64,000 nt of DNA, from positions 124,001 through 188,000 of the forward strand of contig NZ_JAFBBQ010000001.1 of the NCBI RefSeq assembly GCF_016907255.1. The letters are read 5' to 3'. Below the pieces are notes generated by a model, which had not been told where the DNA came from, did not search any database, and saw only the letters and a program-made list of their open reading frames with translations. This document shows, one piece after another, positions 1 to 8,604 of this stretch (positions are counted from its first letter, which is position 1; the number at the start of each line of letters is the position of its first letter). Source of the DNA: Microbacterium keratanolyticum. Its GTDB lineage: Bacteria; Actinomycetota; Actinomycetes; Actinomycetales; Microbacteriaceae. A program made the translations under genes and the position numbers.

Positions 1-705
1 TACGTGACGCCCGAATCCCGCACGGCAGCCCGCGAGAAGGTCGCAGATGGCCTGTGGGCGCTCGCAGAGGGCGCAGAGGCCGGAAGCGACAGCCAGCTGC
101 AGTTCGTCACCGCGTTCGCGAACGCCCTTGTGACGCCGGAGCACGCGGCCACCGTGGGGGCACTGCGCTCCGGTGAGACGACCCTGCCCGGTCTCGAGAT
201 CGACACGGATCTGTCCTGGCAGCTGCTGGCCGGTCTCGCCACGATCGGCGCCACGGATGCAGCGACGATCGACGTCGCCCTCGCGGCCGACAACACCGCG
301 AAGGGCGGCGAGTTCGCGGCGCAGGCACGTGCCTCGCTGCCGACGGCGGAGGCAAAGCGCGTTGCCTGGGCGTCGCTCATCGAGAAGGACGACGCACCGA
401 ACACGATCGTCCGCGCGGCGGCACTCGGCTTCGTGCACCCCTCCAGCGTCGACGTGCTCGGTGAGTTCGTGCCCGCCTACTTCGACATGCTGCTTCCGAT
501 CTGGAACACCCGCACGTACCAGATCGCGCAGTACCTGATCGTCGGCCTGTACCCGAAGTCGCTCGCGAACATCGAGCTTCGCGACGCGACCCGTGCGTGG
601 CTGGCGGCGAACCAGGACGCGGCTCCCGCGCTGCGCCGTCTCGTCAACGAGAACCTCGCCGACGTCGAGCGTTCGCTCGCCGTGCAGGCCCGCGACGCCG
701 ACTGA
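1..705 (+). CDS. pepN: Aminopeptidase N, C-terminal part (partial)
   Basis: This is the last 234 codons of a gene that begins upstream of the window; the frame is already open at base 1. The segment is helical and Ala/Leu-rich and resembles the C-terminal ERAP1_C-like domain of actinobacterial M1 zinc aminopeptidases. That domain packs against the catalytic domain and lets peptides into the active site. The HExxH catalytic part would lie outside the window, so the call rests on the C-terminal domain and on the neighbours: pepN followed by an MscS channel and a truncated globin is a recurring actinobacterial order. A strong hairpin follows the stop codon. Confidence 0.8.
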   Translation, partial: YVTPESRTAAREKVADGLWALAEGAEAGSDSQLQFVTAFANALVTPEHAATVGALRSGETTLPGLEIDTDLSWQLLAGLATIGATDAATIDVALAADNTAKGGEFAAQARASLPTAEAKRVAWASLIEKDDAPNTIVRAAALGFVHPSSVDVLGEFVPAYFDMLLPIWNTRTYQIAQYLIVGLYPKSLANIELRDATRAWLAANQDAAPALRRLVNENLADVERSLAVQARDAD

Positions 706-720
706 CGTCCTCTGACGAGC

Positions 721-762
721 ACGCTGGGCCGTACGGATCAACCCGTGCGGCCCAGCGTTTTC
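721..762 (+). terminator. Rho-independent terminator after pepN
   Basis: A 16-bp stem (721-736 with 743-758, one G-T or mismatch) with a 6-nt loop runs straight into TTTT. It lies 15 bases after the pepN stop and separates pepN from the mscS promoter. Confidence 0.85.
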
Positions 763-800
763 TCATGCTTCTCCCCCGCCGTTCCCCAGGAGCCCCTCGA

Positions 801-806
801 TAGGAT
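801..806 (+). promoter_or_regulatory. -10 element of mscS (near-leaderless)
   Basis: TAGGAT ends 8 nt before the ATG at 815. Transcription would start at or within two bases of the start codon, although a GGAAG just before the ATG could also act as a short ribosome binding site. Confidence 0.5.
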
Positions 807-814
807 CGGAAGCG

Positions 815-2032
815 ATGATCATCACCGCGACCGAAGAGCCTGTTCCCGTCGATCCGACGGCGCCTGTCGACGAATGGGCGCCGTTCTTCGTGACGCTCGC
901 AGAAGTCGGGTGGCGCGCACTCTGGATCGCTGTCGTCATCGTCTCGTGCATCATCCTGTCCTATGTGCTCCGCGTCGTGATCCGCCGCGTCGTGCACCGC
1001 ATCGTCGACAGCGCGAAGAACAAGGCGCAGGTCACCGACACCGTCGCCTTCGAGCGCTCGCCGCTCGCGGATATGCGTCTCGTCCAGCGCACACGCACGC
1101 TCGGCACGATCCTGCAGAACATCGTCAACGTCACGCTCGTGGTCGTCGCCCTCGTGCTCGTCGTCAACATCATCGATAACACTCTGCTGGGCTCGCTCAC
1201 GTTGCTGACGGCGGCCGTCGGCGCCGGCCTCGGTTTCGGCGCCCAGAACATCGTGAAAGACGTGCTGAACGGCATGTTCATCGTCGCCGAGGACCAGATC
1301 GGCATCGGTGACGTCGTCGATCTCGGACTTGCCTCCGGCGTCGTCGAGTACGTGAGTGTCCGTATCACACAGGTCCGCGATGTGAACGGCACGCTCTGGT
1401 ACGTGCGCAACGGCGAGGTCACCCGCATCGGAAACATGTCGCAGGGCTGGGCGCGGGCGATCGTCGACCTCGGCGTCCCGCCGGAATCAGACGTCGCCGA
1501 AGTCGAAGCAGCACTTCTCACCGCGGCACAGGGACTCGCGAAGGACTCCAAGTGGCGCACCCGCATCATCGAGAAGCCGGAGATCTGGGGGCTGGAGTCC
1601 GTCACCGGTGATGCACTCGTGATTCGCGTCGTGATGAAGACGCGCGCAAACGCGAAGGATGACGTCGCGCGCGAGCTGCGGATGCGCCTACGCGCCGCCG
1701 TCACCGACATGGGCCTCGCGGTCCCGAGTTTGAACTCTGTCGAGCTCACCGGCCAAGAGGGTGCACGGCGCGTCCGAGGGGCGAATCCGCCGCACACCCG
1801 TCCGACCGCCGTCACGGGCGTCTCCCCCACGCCCGAGCGTGGCATCTGGCGCCGCAAGTCGACACCTGCTGCGCCCACCGCCGAGTCCAGCCCCGCGCCC
1901 GCCCCCGAGCCGAAGCCCCGCGGCGGCGGCATCACCCCGGCGCTCACCAAACCCATCGAGACATCGCCCGAGAAGTCCTCGAAGAGCGCGAGACCGCGCG
2001 CCCCGCGCACGAAACCCGAGGAGCAGAGTTGA
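815..2032 (+). CDS. MscS-family mechanosensitive ion channel
   Basis: A 405-aa inner-membrane protein. A transmembrane helix lies near residues 28-55, a second at about 105-130, and the pore-lining TM3 follows with the Gly/Ala-rich pattern AAVGAGLGFGAQNIVKD, the hallmark of MscS pores. The beta-rich and cytoplasmic vestibule domains follow to about residue 300. The last hundred residues are a Pro/Ala/Lys-rich, probably disordered tail, longer than in E. coli MscS. The channel would open under membrane tension to release solutes on hypo-osmotic shock. The stop overlaps the TTG start of the globin gene, so the two are probably co-translated. Confidence 0.88.
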   Translation: MIITATEEPVPVDPTAPVDEWAPFFVTLAEVGWRALWIAVVIVSCIILSYVLRVVIRRVVHRIVDSAKNKAQVTDTVAFERSPLADMRLVQRTRTLGTILQNIVNVTLVVVALVLVVNIIDNTLLGSLTLLTAAVGAGLGFGAQNIVKDVLNGMFIVAEDQIGIGDVVDLGLASGVVEYVSVRITQVRDVNGTLWYVRNGEVTRIGNMSQGWARAIVDLGVPPESDVAEVEAALLTAAQGLAKDSKWRTRIIEKPEIWGLESVTGDALVIRVVMKTRANAKDDVARELRMRLRAAVTDMGLAVPSLNSVELTGQEGARRVRGANPPHTRPTAVTGVSPTPERGIWRRKSTPAAPTAESSPAPAPEPKPRGGGITPALTKPIETSPEKSSKSARPRAPRTKPEEQS

Positions 2033-2478
2033 CGTTCTACGACGAGGTCGGCGGCTACGACACCTTCGAGAAGATCGTCGACGTGTTCTACCGCGAGGTC
2101 GCCCTCGATGAGGTACTCCGTCCGATGTACCCGGAGGAAGACCTCGGGCCGGCGGCCGAGCGCTTCACCCTGTTCCTCGTGCAGTACTGGGGCGGACCCG
2201 GCACCTACAGCGAGCGACGCGGACACCCGCGTCTGCGGATGAGGCACATGCCCTTCCACGTCAACCCCGACGCGCGTGATCGCTGGCTTCGTCATATGCG
2301 CACCGCCCTGGATGAGGCGAAGCTCTCGCCCATGCACGACGCGACGTTCTGGGACTACCTTGAGCGCGCTGCTCATGCCATGGTGAATACACTCGAACCC
2401 ACGGGCATCGGACCGGCCCCCGACGGCCGCACTACCCTGGAAGCCCGCGCACGTCAGGAATCAACGGAGACCCCATGA
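2029..2478 (+). CDS. glbO: Group II truncated hemoglobin
   Basis: A 149-aa haem protein of the trHbO type. The diagnostic stretch YWGGPGTYSERRGHPRLRMRH is present in two parts (YWGGP, then RGHPRLRMRH); its last His is the expected proximal haem ligand. Members bind O2 tightly and are linked to oxygen and redox chemistry near the membrane. The TTG start overlaps the mscS stop by 4 bp and is preceded by GAGGAG. The stop in turn overlaps the next start (ATGA). mscS-glbO-FAD dehydrogenase therefore looks like one operon. Confidence 0.9.
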   Translation: MTFYDEVGGYDTFEKIVDVFYREVALDEVLRPMYPEEDLGPAAERFTLFLVQYWGGPGTYSERRGHPRLRMRHMPFHVNPDARDRWLRHMRTALDEAKLSPMHDATFWDYLERAAHAMVNTLEPTGIGPAPDGRTTLEARARQESTETP

Positions 2479-4139
2479 CGCTCACCCCCACCCCCCACAC
2501 GACCGACGTTCTCGTGATCGGCTGGGGGTTGGCGGGATTGGTCGCCGCCGGTGAGGCTCTCGCTGCCGGCCGACGGGTCGTCATCGTCGATCAGGAGACG
2601 CGCACCGATTTCGGCGGCCAGGCATGGTGGTCGTTCGGCGGACTGTTCTTCATCGACTCCCCCGAACAGCGCCGCATGGGCATCCGTGACTCTCTTGAGC
2701 TCGCCCGAGAGGACTGGTTCGGCAACGCCGGATTCGATCGCGACGAAGATGCCTGGCCGAAACGCTGGGCCGAGGCGTACCTGCAGTTCGCCTCCGGCGA
2801 GAAGCGTGCCTGGCTGCGCGAGCGCGGCGTCGGGTTCTTTCCCGTTGTCGGCTGGGCGGAACGCGGCGGATACGGCGCGATCGGCCCGGGCAACTCAGTC
2901 CCGCGCTTCCACATCACCTGGGGTACCGGGCCCGGCATCCTGGCGCCCTTCATCGCCGCCGCCGAACAGGGCGAACGCGAGGGTCGGCTCACAATCCTCG
3001 CCCGACACCGCGTGACCACGCTGACCACGACCGATGGAGCTGTCACCGGAGCATCCGGAGAGATCCTCGAAAGCAGCGCGACGGGCCGCGGCGAGCCCTC
3101 CTCCCGACAGGTCGTTGGCGCATTCTCTGTCGACGCCGGCGCGACGATCATCTCGTCGGGCGGTATCGGCGGCAACCACGAGCTCGTCCGTGCGGCGTGG
3201 CCCTCCCGGCTGGGCACCGCGCCCTCGCACATGCTGACGGGAGTGCCCGCCTATGTGGATGGCTCGATGCAGGCCGTGAGCGCGGCGGCAGGAGCACACC
3301 TCATCAACGGTGACCGCATGTGGCACTACGTCGAAGGCATCACCAACTGGAACCCGGTGTGGCCGTCACACGGCATCCGCATTCTTCCCGGGCCCTCGTC
3401 GCTCTGGTTCGATGCGACAGGCAGTCGTCTGCCTGTGCCGCTCTTTCCCGGTTTCGACACGCTCGGCACGCTCGCGCACCTCCGGCAGACCGGCCACGAC
3501 CATTCCTGGTTCGTCACTTCGCGGCAGATCGTCGAGAAGGAGTTCGCGCTCTCGGGCAGTGAGCAGAACCCCGACCTCACTGGCAAGGATCTCGGGCTTC
3601 TCGTGAAGTCGCGGCTCGCCAAAGGGCCGACCGGTCCCGTGCAGGCGTTCCTCGACGAGGGTGAGGACTTTCTCGTCGAGGACGACCTGGAAGCCCTGCT
3701 CACCCGCATGCAGCAGGCGCCCGGCGGCGAGCTTCTCGATATCGAACGCGTGCGACGCGAGGTCATCGCCCGCGACCGGGAGATCGAGAACGACTTCACC
3801 AAGGACGCCCAGATCGGGATGCTCCGCTCGATGCGCAACTATCGGGGAGACAAGCTCATCCGGACAGCCTCTCCCCACCGTCTGCAAGATCCCTCGGCGG
3901 GTCCGCTGATCGCGGTGAAGCTGCACGTGCTCACCCGCAAGTCGCTCGGCGGCATCGAGACAGACCTCGACGGCCGGGCTCTGGACTCAACGGGATCGGT
4001 GATCCCAGGACTCTTTGCTGCCGGCGAGGCCAGCGGCTTCGGCGGTGGTGGCGTGCACGGGTACCGAGCGTTGGAGGGCACGTTCCTCGGCGGATGCCTC
4101 TTCTCCGGCCGCCAGGCAGGTCGCGCCGCCGCGCGCTGA
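2475..4139 (+). CDS. FAD-binding dehydrogenase (COG3573-like)
   Basis: A 554-aa flavoprotein related to the fumarate reductase/3-ketosteroid dehydrogenase superfamily. The N-terminus has the Rossmann dinucleotide motif VLVIGWGLAG followed by an acidic FAD-ribose residue (VIVDQE). The C-terminus has the second FAD-contact motif FAAGEASGFGGGGVHG. It fits the group usually annotated only as 'FAD-binding dehydrogenase', whose substrate is unknown; a ketosteroid substrate should not be assumed. It starts on an ATGA overlap with glbO. Its stop codon lies inside the first copy of a 23-bp tandem repeat. Confidence 0.8.
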   Translation: MTLTPTPHTTDVLVIGWGLAGLVAAGEALAAGRRVVIVDQETRTDFGGQAWWSFGGLFFIDSPEQRRMGIRDSLELAREDWFGNAGFDRDEDAWPKRWAEAYLQFASGEKRAWLRERGVGFFPVVGWAERGGYGAIGPGNSVPRFHITWGTGPGILAPFIAAAEQGEREGRLTILARHRVTTLTTTDGAVTGASGEILESSATGRGEPSSRQVVGAFSVDAGATIISSGGIGGNHELVRAAWPSRLGTAPSHMLTGVPAYVDGSMQAVSAAAGAHLINGDRMWHYVEGITNWNPVWPSHGIRILPGPSSLWFDATGSRLPVPLFPGFDTLGTLAHLRQTGHDHSWFVTSRQIVEKEFALSGSEQNPDLTGKDLGLLVKSRLAKGPTGPVQAFLDEGEDFLVEDDLEALLTRMQQAPGGELLDIERVRREVIARDREIENDFTKDAQIGMLRSMRNYRGDKLIRTASPHRLQDPSAGPLIAVKLHVLTRKSLGGIETDLDGRALDSTGSVIPGLFAAGEASGFGGGGVHGYRALEGTFLGGCLFSGRQAGRAAAR

Positions 4140-4176
4140 GCCCGTCAGGCGCCGCGCGCTGAGCCTGTCAGGCGCC
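4131..4176. repeat. 23-bp tandem direct repeat at convergent gene ends
   Basis: Two adjacent 23-bp units, 4131-4153 and 4154-4176, differ at one base (C/T). The first holds the TGA of the FAD dehydrogenase. The second holds the TGA of the minus-strand hypothetical gene, because TGAGCC.GTCA can be read as a stop on either strand. Confidence 0.9.
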
Positions 4177-4827
4177 GGTGTCGCGGACGGCGGTCAGGCC
4201 CATCGCTGCCGGCCCACGAGACAGCACGTGTCCGCGGGAGAGGCTCACTCGCGTCCATCGCCCGGATGTCGACACACGCGCCTCCTCTTCGCCGGAGATG
4301 AAGCCGAAGACATGCGCGGCGAAGGCCACGCCGCGCGGAAGCCCCCGGAGGTCCTCGTCGGGCTCACCCCAGATCGCGGCGCGGAGCGCCCGCACCGCTT
4401 CTTCCCCCGAGCCTGTTCCGGCGCCGCGGGCCACGGCGGAGATCCCCCACTGGGCGCGTTCGGCCAGCGTGGCCGCGGCGATTCCTCCCTGATACGACCA
4501 ACCACCGCGCGGCGGCGAGACGCCGGCCCACGCGGGCGACAGCCCCATCTCGGGGAGCGTCAGCATTCGGTCGTCGTCAGCAGCCGTCAGGCTGTCGACG
4601 ACGATGTCGCACTCGAGTTCGGGGTCGGCGTGCACGATGCGCATCGCCAGAATCGTGGGCGTCGCGTCGAAGAGTCCGTTCGGTGCCAGGGCCGCGGCGG
4701 TGAGCGCGAGCACGCCCTGCGCGCCCTGCAGCCGCACGCCCTCGTCGGTGGCATGCGTGGCGCGTCCGACGAAGGTCAGAACGTCGCGAGCAGTGTCAGA
4801 ATCGGCGAGCACGAGAGGCAAGGGCAC
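4168..4827 (-). CDS. Conserved hypothetical protein
   Basis: A 219-aa Ala/Gly-rich soluble protein with no signal peptide, membrane span or catalytic motif that I recognise. GTG start with no Shine-Dalgarno sequence; a TAGTTT hexamer lies 7 nt upstream, as expected for a leaderless message. It is divergent from tesB (the two -10 elements overlap) and convergent with the FAD dehydrogenase. The coding character (G/C at third positions over the whole length) is convincing, but the function is unknown. Confidence 0.7.
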   Translation of the reverse strand: MPLPLVLADSDTARDVLTFVGRATHATDEGVRLQGAQGVLALTAAALAPNGLFDATPTILAMRIVHADPELECDIVVDSLTAADDDRMLTLPEMGLSPAWAGVSPPRGGWSYQGGIAAATLAERAQWGISAVARGAGTGSGEEAVRALRAAIWGEPDEDLRGLPRGVAFAAHVFGFISGEEEARVSTSGRWTRVSLSRGHVLSRGPAAMGLTAVRDTGA

Positions 4828-4833
4828 GCGTTC

Positions 4834-4840
4834 TAAACTA
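4834..4840. promoter_or_regulatory. Overlapping divergent -10 elements
   Basis: On the minus strand TAGTTT (4840-4835) ends 7 nt before the GTG of the hypothetical gene. On the plus strand TAAACT (4834-4839) is placed to start a tesB transcript near 4846. Both hexamers share the same DNA. Confidence 0.5.
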
Positions 4841-4876
4841 CCAAGGAGGCGGCAGCACGGTCGCAGAAGGAGCGAA

Positions 4877-5764
4877 ATGAGCGAAGCGACCGCGGCGCAG
4901 GCATCCGTCGATCAACTGCTGGCCGTCCTCGACCTCGACGCAGGGCAGGCCCGCACGACGGAAGACATCTTCACCGGCGTCTCGCACCCGATGCCGACCG
5001 GACGCGTCTACGGCGGACAGGTGCTCGCGCAGACACTCATCGCCGCGGAGCGGACCCTTCCCAAAGAGCGCGCCGTGCACTCGATGCACGGCTACTTCCT
5101 GCGCCCGGGCGATGCCTCACAGGGTCTTACGATCGCCGTCGACCGCATCCACGACGGACGCTCGTTCTCGACTCGCCGTTCGCAGGCATATCAGAACGGT
5201 GTGCCGATCTTCTCGATGATCGCGTCGTTCCAGGACGAGGATCCGGGTGTCGAGCACGCCGAGCCGATGCCGGAGGGCATCCCGGATCCGGATTCTCTGC
5301 TGCCGGACGAGCAGCTCGTCGAGGGCGCGCACCCCTCAGCGATCCGCCTGCTGCGCGATCGACCCGCGGATGTGCGGCACGTCGACCCTCCGATGTTCCT
5401 CGAAGCCGCGGAGGATCGCACTCCCCGCCAGAGCGTCTGGATGCGGATGCGCGCCCCGCTGCCTGACGATCCACGGCTACACAGGGCCGCCCTGGCGTAT
5501 CTCAGCGACATGACAATCCAGGAGTCCATCCTGCGCGCACACGGCGTCTTCTGGAACCTTCCCGGCTTGAAGGTCGCAAGCCTCGACCATGCGATGTGGT
5601 GGCATCGCCCTGCCCGCGTGGACGAGTGGCTGCTGTACGTGCAGGAGTCGCCCAGCGCGCGGGGCGGGCGCGGCCTCGCCAAGGGACGGATCTACTCCCG
5701 CGACGGCGCACTCGTGGCTTCGGTTGCGCAGGAGATCATGATCCGCGTTCCCGAACCGGCCTGA
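4877..5764 (+). CDS. tesB: Acyl-CoA thioesterase II
   Basis: A 295-aa double hot-dog thioesterase that hydrolyses acyl-CoA to free fatty acid and CoA in the cytoplasm. The N-terminal hot-dog has the family pattern GRVYGGQVLAQTL and HSMHGYFLRPGD. The C-terminal half carries SLDHAMWWHRP, which contains the expected Asp of the Asp-Thr/Ser-Gln catalytic set. The start was chosen at ATG 4877 because GAAGGAG lies 4-5 bases upstream. The same frame is open further upstream, but that stretch lies opposite the divergent hypothetical gene. It is convergent with a second, unrelated thioesterase. Confidence 0.9.
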   Translation: MSEATAAQASVDQLLAVLDLDAGQARTTEDIFTGVSHPMPTGRVYGGQVLAQTLIAAERTLPKERAVHSMHGYFLRPGDASQGLTIAVDRIHDGRSFSTRRSQAYQNGVPIFSMIASFQDEDPGVEHAEPMPEGIPDPDSLLPDEQLVEGAHPSAIRLLRDRPADVRHVDPPMFLEAAEDRTPRQSVWMRMRAPLPDDPRLHRAALAYLSDMTIQESILRAHGVFWNLPGLKVASLDHAMWWHRPARVDEWLLYVQESPSARGGRGLAKGRIYSRDGALVASVAQEIMIRVPEPA

Positions 5765-5797
5765 GCAGGCCCGGCCGCGCACCGCGGGCCCTCCAGG

Positions 5798-6328
5798 TCA
5801 GCGGTGCGCGTAGACGATGGGGTCGCCGAGGTACGGCGTCCAGACGTCACGCATCTCCGGTGTGAGACGCGTGGGGCGGCCGCTCTTGGCGTCGACGAGC
5901 ACGATGATGGCGGTGGAACGCGCGTAGAGGATTCGTTCGGCCAGCGCCGGCGCATTCCAGACCTCGTAGCAGACCTCGACGCTGGAGCCGCCGAGTTTGC
6001 CGAACCACATCTGCACTTCGAGCGGATGCCGCTGATAGGGCACGGGAGCGAGATACTCGATCTCCTGCCGGGCGATCAGCGTGAGCACGCCTTCGTCGAG
6101 CCCTGATGCGAGCACGGCCGTGGTCGGCGCCTCTTCTCCCTCTGCGGGGCTCCAGAAGGCACGGACGCGCGCCTCCTCGAGCAGTTTCAGCATCGAGGTG
6201 TTGTTGACGTGGTTGAACGCGTCCAGGTCGCCCCAGCGCAGCTGGATCGGAATGTGCAGGCGGACGGGAACGGCGGTCCCGGCATCGTGGGATGCCGGGA
6301 CCGCCGTGATGTCGATCTGGTCAGTCAC
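5798..6328 (-). CDS. Single hot-dog acyl-CoA thioesterase (YbgC/4HBT-like)
   Basis: A 176-aa protein with the 4-hydroxybenzoyl-CoA thioesterase signature LRWGDLDAFNHVNN, whose Asp is the catalytic residue, followed by the long hot-dog helix (LKLLEEARVRAFW). The GTG start lies inside the end of ettA (8-bp overlap) and lacks a clear ribosome site, so translation is probably coupled to ettA. The substrate cannot be read from the sequence. Confidence 0.85.
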   Translation of the reverse strand: MTDQIDITAVPASHDAGTAVPVRLHIPIQLRWGDLDAFNHVNNTSMLKLLEEARVRAFWSPAEGEEAPTTAVLASGLDEGVLTLIARQEIEYLAPVPYQRHPLEVQMWFGKLGGSSVEVCYEVWNAPALAERILYARSTAIIVLVDAKSGRPTRLTPEMRDVWTPYLGDPIVYAHR

Positions 6329-8000
6329 GAGTCAGCTTGCGGTGCGCGGTGCGGTGCGGGCGAGCTGCCTCGGGGCCGAGACGTGCGATCTTGTTCTCCT
6401 CGTAGGCCTCGAAGTTACCCTCGAACCAGTACCACTGGTCGGGCTTCTCGTCGGTGCCTTCGTAGGCGAGGATGTGCGTCGCGATGCGGTCGAGGAACCA
6501 GCGGTCGTGGGTGATGACCACGGCGCAGCCGGGGAACTCGAGCAGCGCGTTCTCGAGCGAGCTGAGGGTCTCGACGTCGAGGTCGTTGGTCGGCTCGTCA
6601 AGGAGCAGCAGGTTGCCACCCTCCTTGAGCGTCAGCGCCAGGTTGAGACGGTTGCGCTCACCACCGGACAGGACGCCGGCCTTCTTCTGCTGGTCGGGCC
6701 CCTTGAAGCCGAACTTCGAGACGTAGGCGCGCGAGGGCACCTCGACCTTGCCGACCATCATGATGTCGAGTCCGTCGGACACGACCTCCCACAGCGTCTT
6801 GTTCGGGTCGATGTTCGCACGCGACTGGTCGACGTAGCTGATCTTGACCGTTTCACCGATCTTGAGGTCGCCGCCGTCAAGGGGCTCGAGGCCGACGATC
6901 GACTTGAAGAGCGTGGTCTTTCCCACACCGTTCGGGCCGATGACGCCGACGATGCCGTTCGGCGGAAGGCTGAAGCTCAGTCCGTCGATGAGCGAACGGC
7001 CATCGAAGCCCTTCTTGAGGTTCTTGGCCTCGATGACGACGCTTCCGAGGCGCGGCCCCGGCGGAATCTGAATCTCTTCGAAGTCGAGCTTCCGGGTGCG
7101 ATCCGCCTCGGCCGCCATCTCCTCGTAGCGAGCAAGACGCGCCTTCGACTTGGTCTGGCGGCCCTTGGCGCTGGAGCGAACCCATTCGAGTTCGTCCTTG
7201 AGGCGCTTGGCGAGCTTCGCGTCCTTCTTGCCCTGGATGTCGAGGCGCTCGGCCTTCTTCTCCAGGTAGGTCGAGTAGTTGCCCTCGTAGCCGATGAGAC
7301 GACCACGGTCGACCTCTGCGATCCATTCCGCGACGTTGTCGAGGAAGTACCGGTCGTGGGTGATCGCGATGACCGCGCCCTTGTACGACTTGAGGTGCTG
7401 CTCGAGCCAGAGCACGCTCTCGGCGTCGAGGTGGTTCGTGGGCTCGTCGAGGAGCAGCAGATCGGGCTTCTGCAGCAGGAGCTTCGCCAGCGCGACACGG
7501 CGCTTCTCACCACCGGAGAGCGGCGCGATCGCGGCGTCTCCAGGGGGCGTGCGGAGCGCGTCCATCGCCTGCTCGAGCTGGGAGTCGAGGTCCCATCCGT
7601 CCGCAGCGTCGATCTCTTCCTGCAGCGTGCCCATCTCGGCGAGCAGAGCGTCGAAGTCTGCATCCGGGTCGGCCATCTGCGCCGAGATCTCATTGAAGCG
7701 GTCGAGCTTCGCCTTGATGGCGATGCCGTCCTGGATGTTCTCCAGGACCGTCTTCGTCTCGTCGAGCTCGGGCTCCTGCATCAGGATGCCGACGCTGAAA
7801 CCGGGCGTGAGCTTGGCCTCACCGTTGGACGGCGTGTCGAGACCCGCCATGATCTTGAGGATCGTGGACTTACCGGCACCGTTCGGGCCGACCATACCGA
7901 TCTTCGCTCCGGGCAGGAATGCCATCGTCACGTCGTCGAGGATGAGCTTCTCGCCCACCGCCTTGCGCGCACGCACCATCGAGTAGATGTACTCTGCCAC
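6321..8000 (-). CDS. ettA: Energy-dependent translational throttle protein EttA (ABC-F)
   Basis: A 559-aa soluble ABC-F ATPase with two nucleotide-binding domains and no membrane span. Walker A sits at residues 38-45 (GPNGAGKS) and again in the second domain (GPNGVGKT). Signatures are LSGGEKRR and LSGGERNR, and both Walker B stretches read LLLLDEPTN. The charged interdomain linker (PtIM) that reaches the ribosomal E site lies between the domains. The length and the short arm fit EttA rather than an antibiotic-resistance ABC-F. The GTG at 8000 was chosen because AGAAGGAG lies 6-7 bases upstream and the alignable protein begins there; the frame stays open far upstream by chance. Confidence 0.93.
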   Translation of the reverse strand: MAEYIYSMVRARKAVGEKLILDDVTMAFLPGAKIGMVGPNGAGKSTILKIMAGLDTPSNGEAKLTPGFSVGILMQEPELDETKTVLENIQDGIAIKAKLDRFNEISAQMADPDADFDALLAEMGTLQEEIDAADGWDLDSQLEQAMDALRTPPGDAAIAPLSGGEKRRVALAKLLLQKPDLLLLDEPTNHLDAESVLWLEQHLKSYKGAVIAITHDRYFLDNVAEWIAEVDRGRLIGYEGNYSTYLEKKAERLDIQGKKDAKLAKRLKDELEWVRSSAKGRQTKSKARLARYEEMAAEADRTRKLDFEEIQIPPGPRLGSVVIEAKNLKKGFDGRSLIDGLSFSLPPNGIVGVIGPNGVGKTTLFKSIVGLEPLDGGDLKIGETVKISYVDQSRANIDPNKTLWEVVSDGLDIMMVGKVEVPSRAYVSKFGFKGPDQQKKAGVLSGGERNRLNLALTLKEGGNLLLLDEPTNDLDVETLSSLENALLEFPGCAVVITHDRWFLDRIATHILAYEGTDEKPDQWYWFEGNFEAYEENKIARLGPEAARPHRTAHRKLTRD

Positions 8001-8050
8001 CGAAAACGCTCCTTCTGTTGGCGAACCGACTCTCCAGCCTACCTGTCCTG

Positions 8051-8572
8051 CTACCAGTCGATCGGCAGGGTCTCTCCCACAAGGCATCGACCTTCTGCGA
8101 GTTGACTCATCACGGTCGTGACCGGTTCTCCCGTGGAGGGGCCGACCTGACCCACGAGACACTCCTTCTCTCCCCAGCGCACGGAGAACTGCAGGCTCTC
8201 CGCAGGGTTCCCGACCGTCGATGTATCGGGCGTGACCTGCATCGCCTCTCGGGCGAATCCTGCCGCAGTGAGCGCATCGACGTACGCGCGGCTGGACACC
8301 GGCTCTGGTCCCGTCCACACCTGTTGCACGACTGCCGTGAAGAACGGCAGATTCTGAGCAGCCGTGCCCTCCGGCTGCAGGGCGGGTGCCGCGGTAACCT
8401 CGGACGCGCTCGGTGACGGTGATGCTTCCGGAGCGACGCTGGCGGACGGAGGCGCGGTCGAGGGCGCCTCTGGCGATGTGCATCCCGCCAGGACCAGCGT
8501 TCCCATCAGCGCCGCAGCGACAGCGACCGACGACAGTGGGCGTCGACGACGCATCGTGGAGTTTCGGATCAC
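8051..8572 (-). CDS. Secreted lipoprotein, function unknown
   Basis: A 173-aa protein with a basic N-terminus (MRRRR), a hydrophobic stretch and the lipobox LAGC, so it should be lipid-anchored on the outer face of the membrane. A Ser/Pro/Ala-rich linker (about residues 32-60) leads to a compact C-terminal domain with two cysteines (ECLV and GRCLVG) that may form a disulfide. I do not recognise the domain. GTG start without a Shine-Dalgarno sequence; TAGACT lies exactly 6 nt upstream. It follows ssb by 32 bases. Confidence 0.78.
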   Translation of the reverse strand: MIRNSTMRRRRPLSSVAVAAALMGTLVLAGCTSPEAPSTAPPSASVAPEASPSPSASEVTAAPALQPEGTAAQNLPFFTAVVQQVWTGPEPVSSRAYVDALTAAGFAREAMQVTPDTSTVGNPAESLQFSVRWGEKECLVGQVGPSTGEPVTTVMSQLAEGRCLVGETLPIDW

Positions 8573-8578
8573 GCCACG

Positions 8579-8584
8579 AGTCTA
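8579..8584 (-). promoter_or_regulatory. -10 element of the lipoprotein gene (leaderless)
   Basis: TAGACT on the minus strand, 6 nt before the GTG at 8572 and downstream of the ssb stop. It would give the lipoprotein its own leaderless transcript. Confidence 0.55.
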
Positions 8585-8604
8585 GGCGTCGACGCCCGTC
8601 CGTC

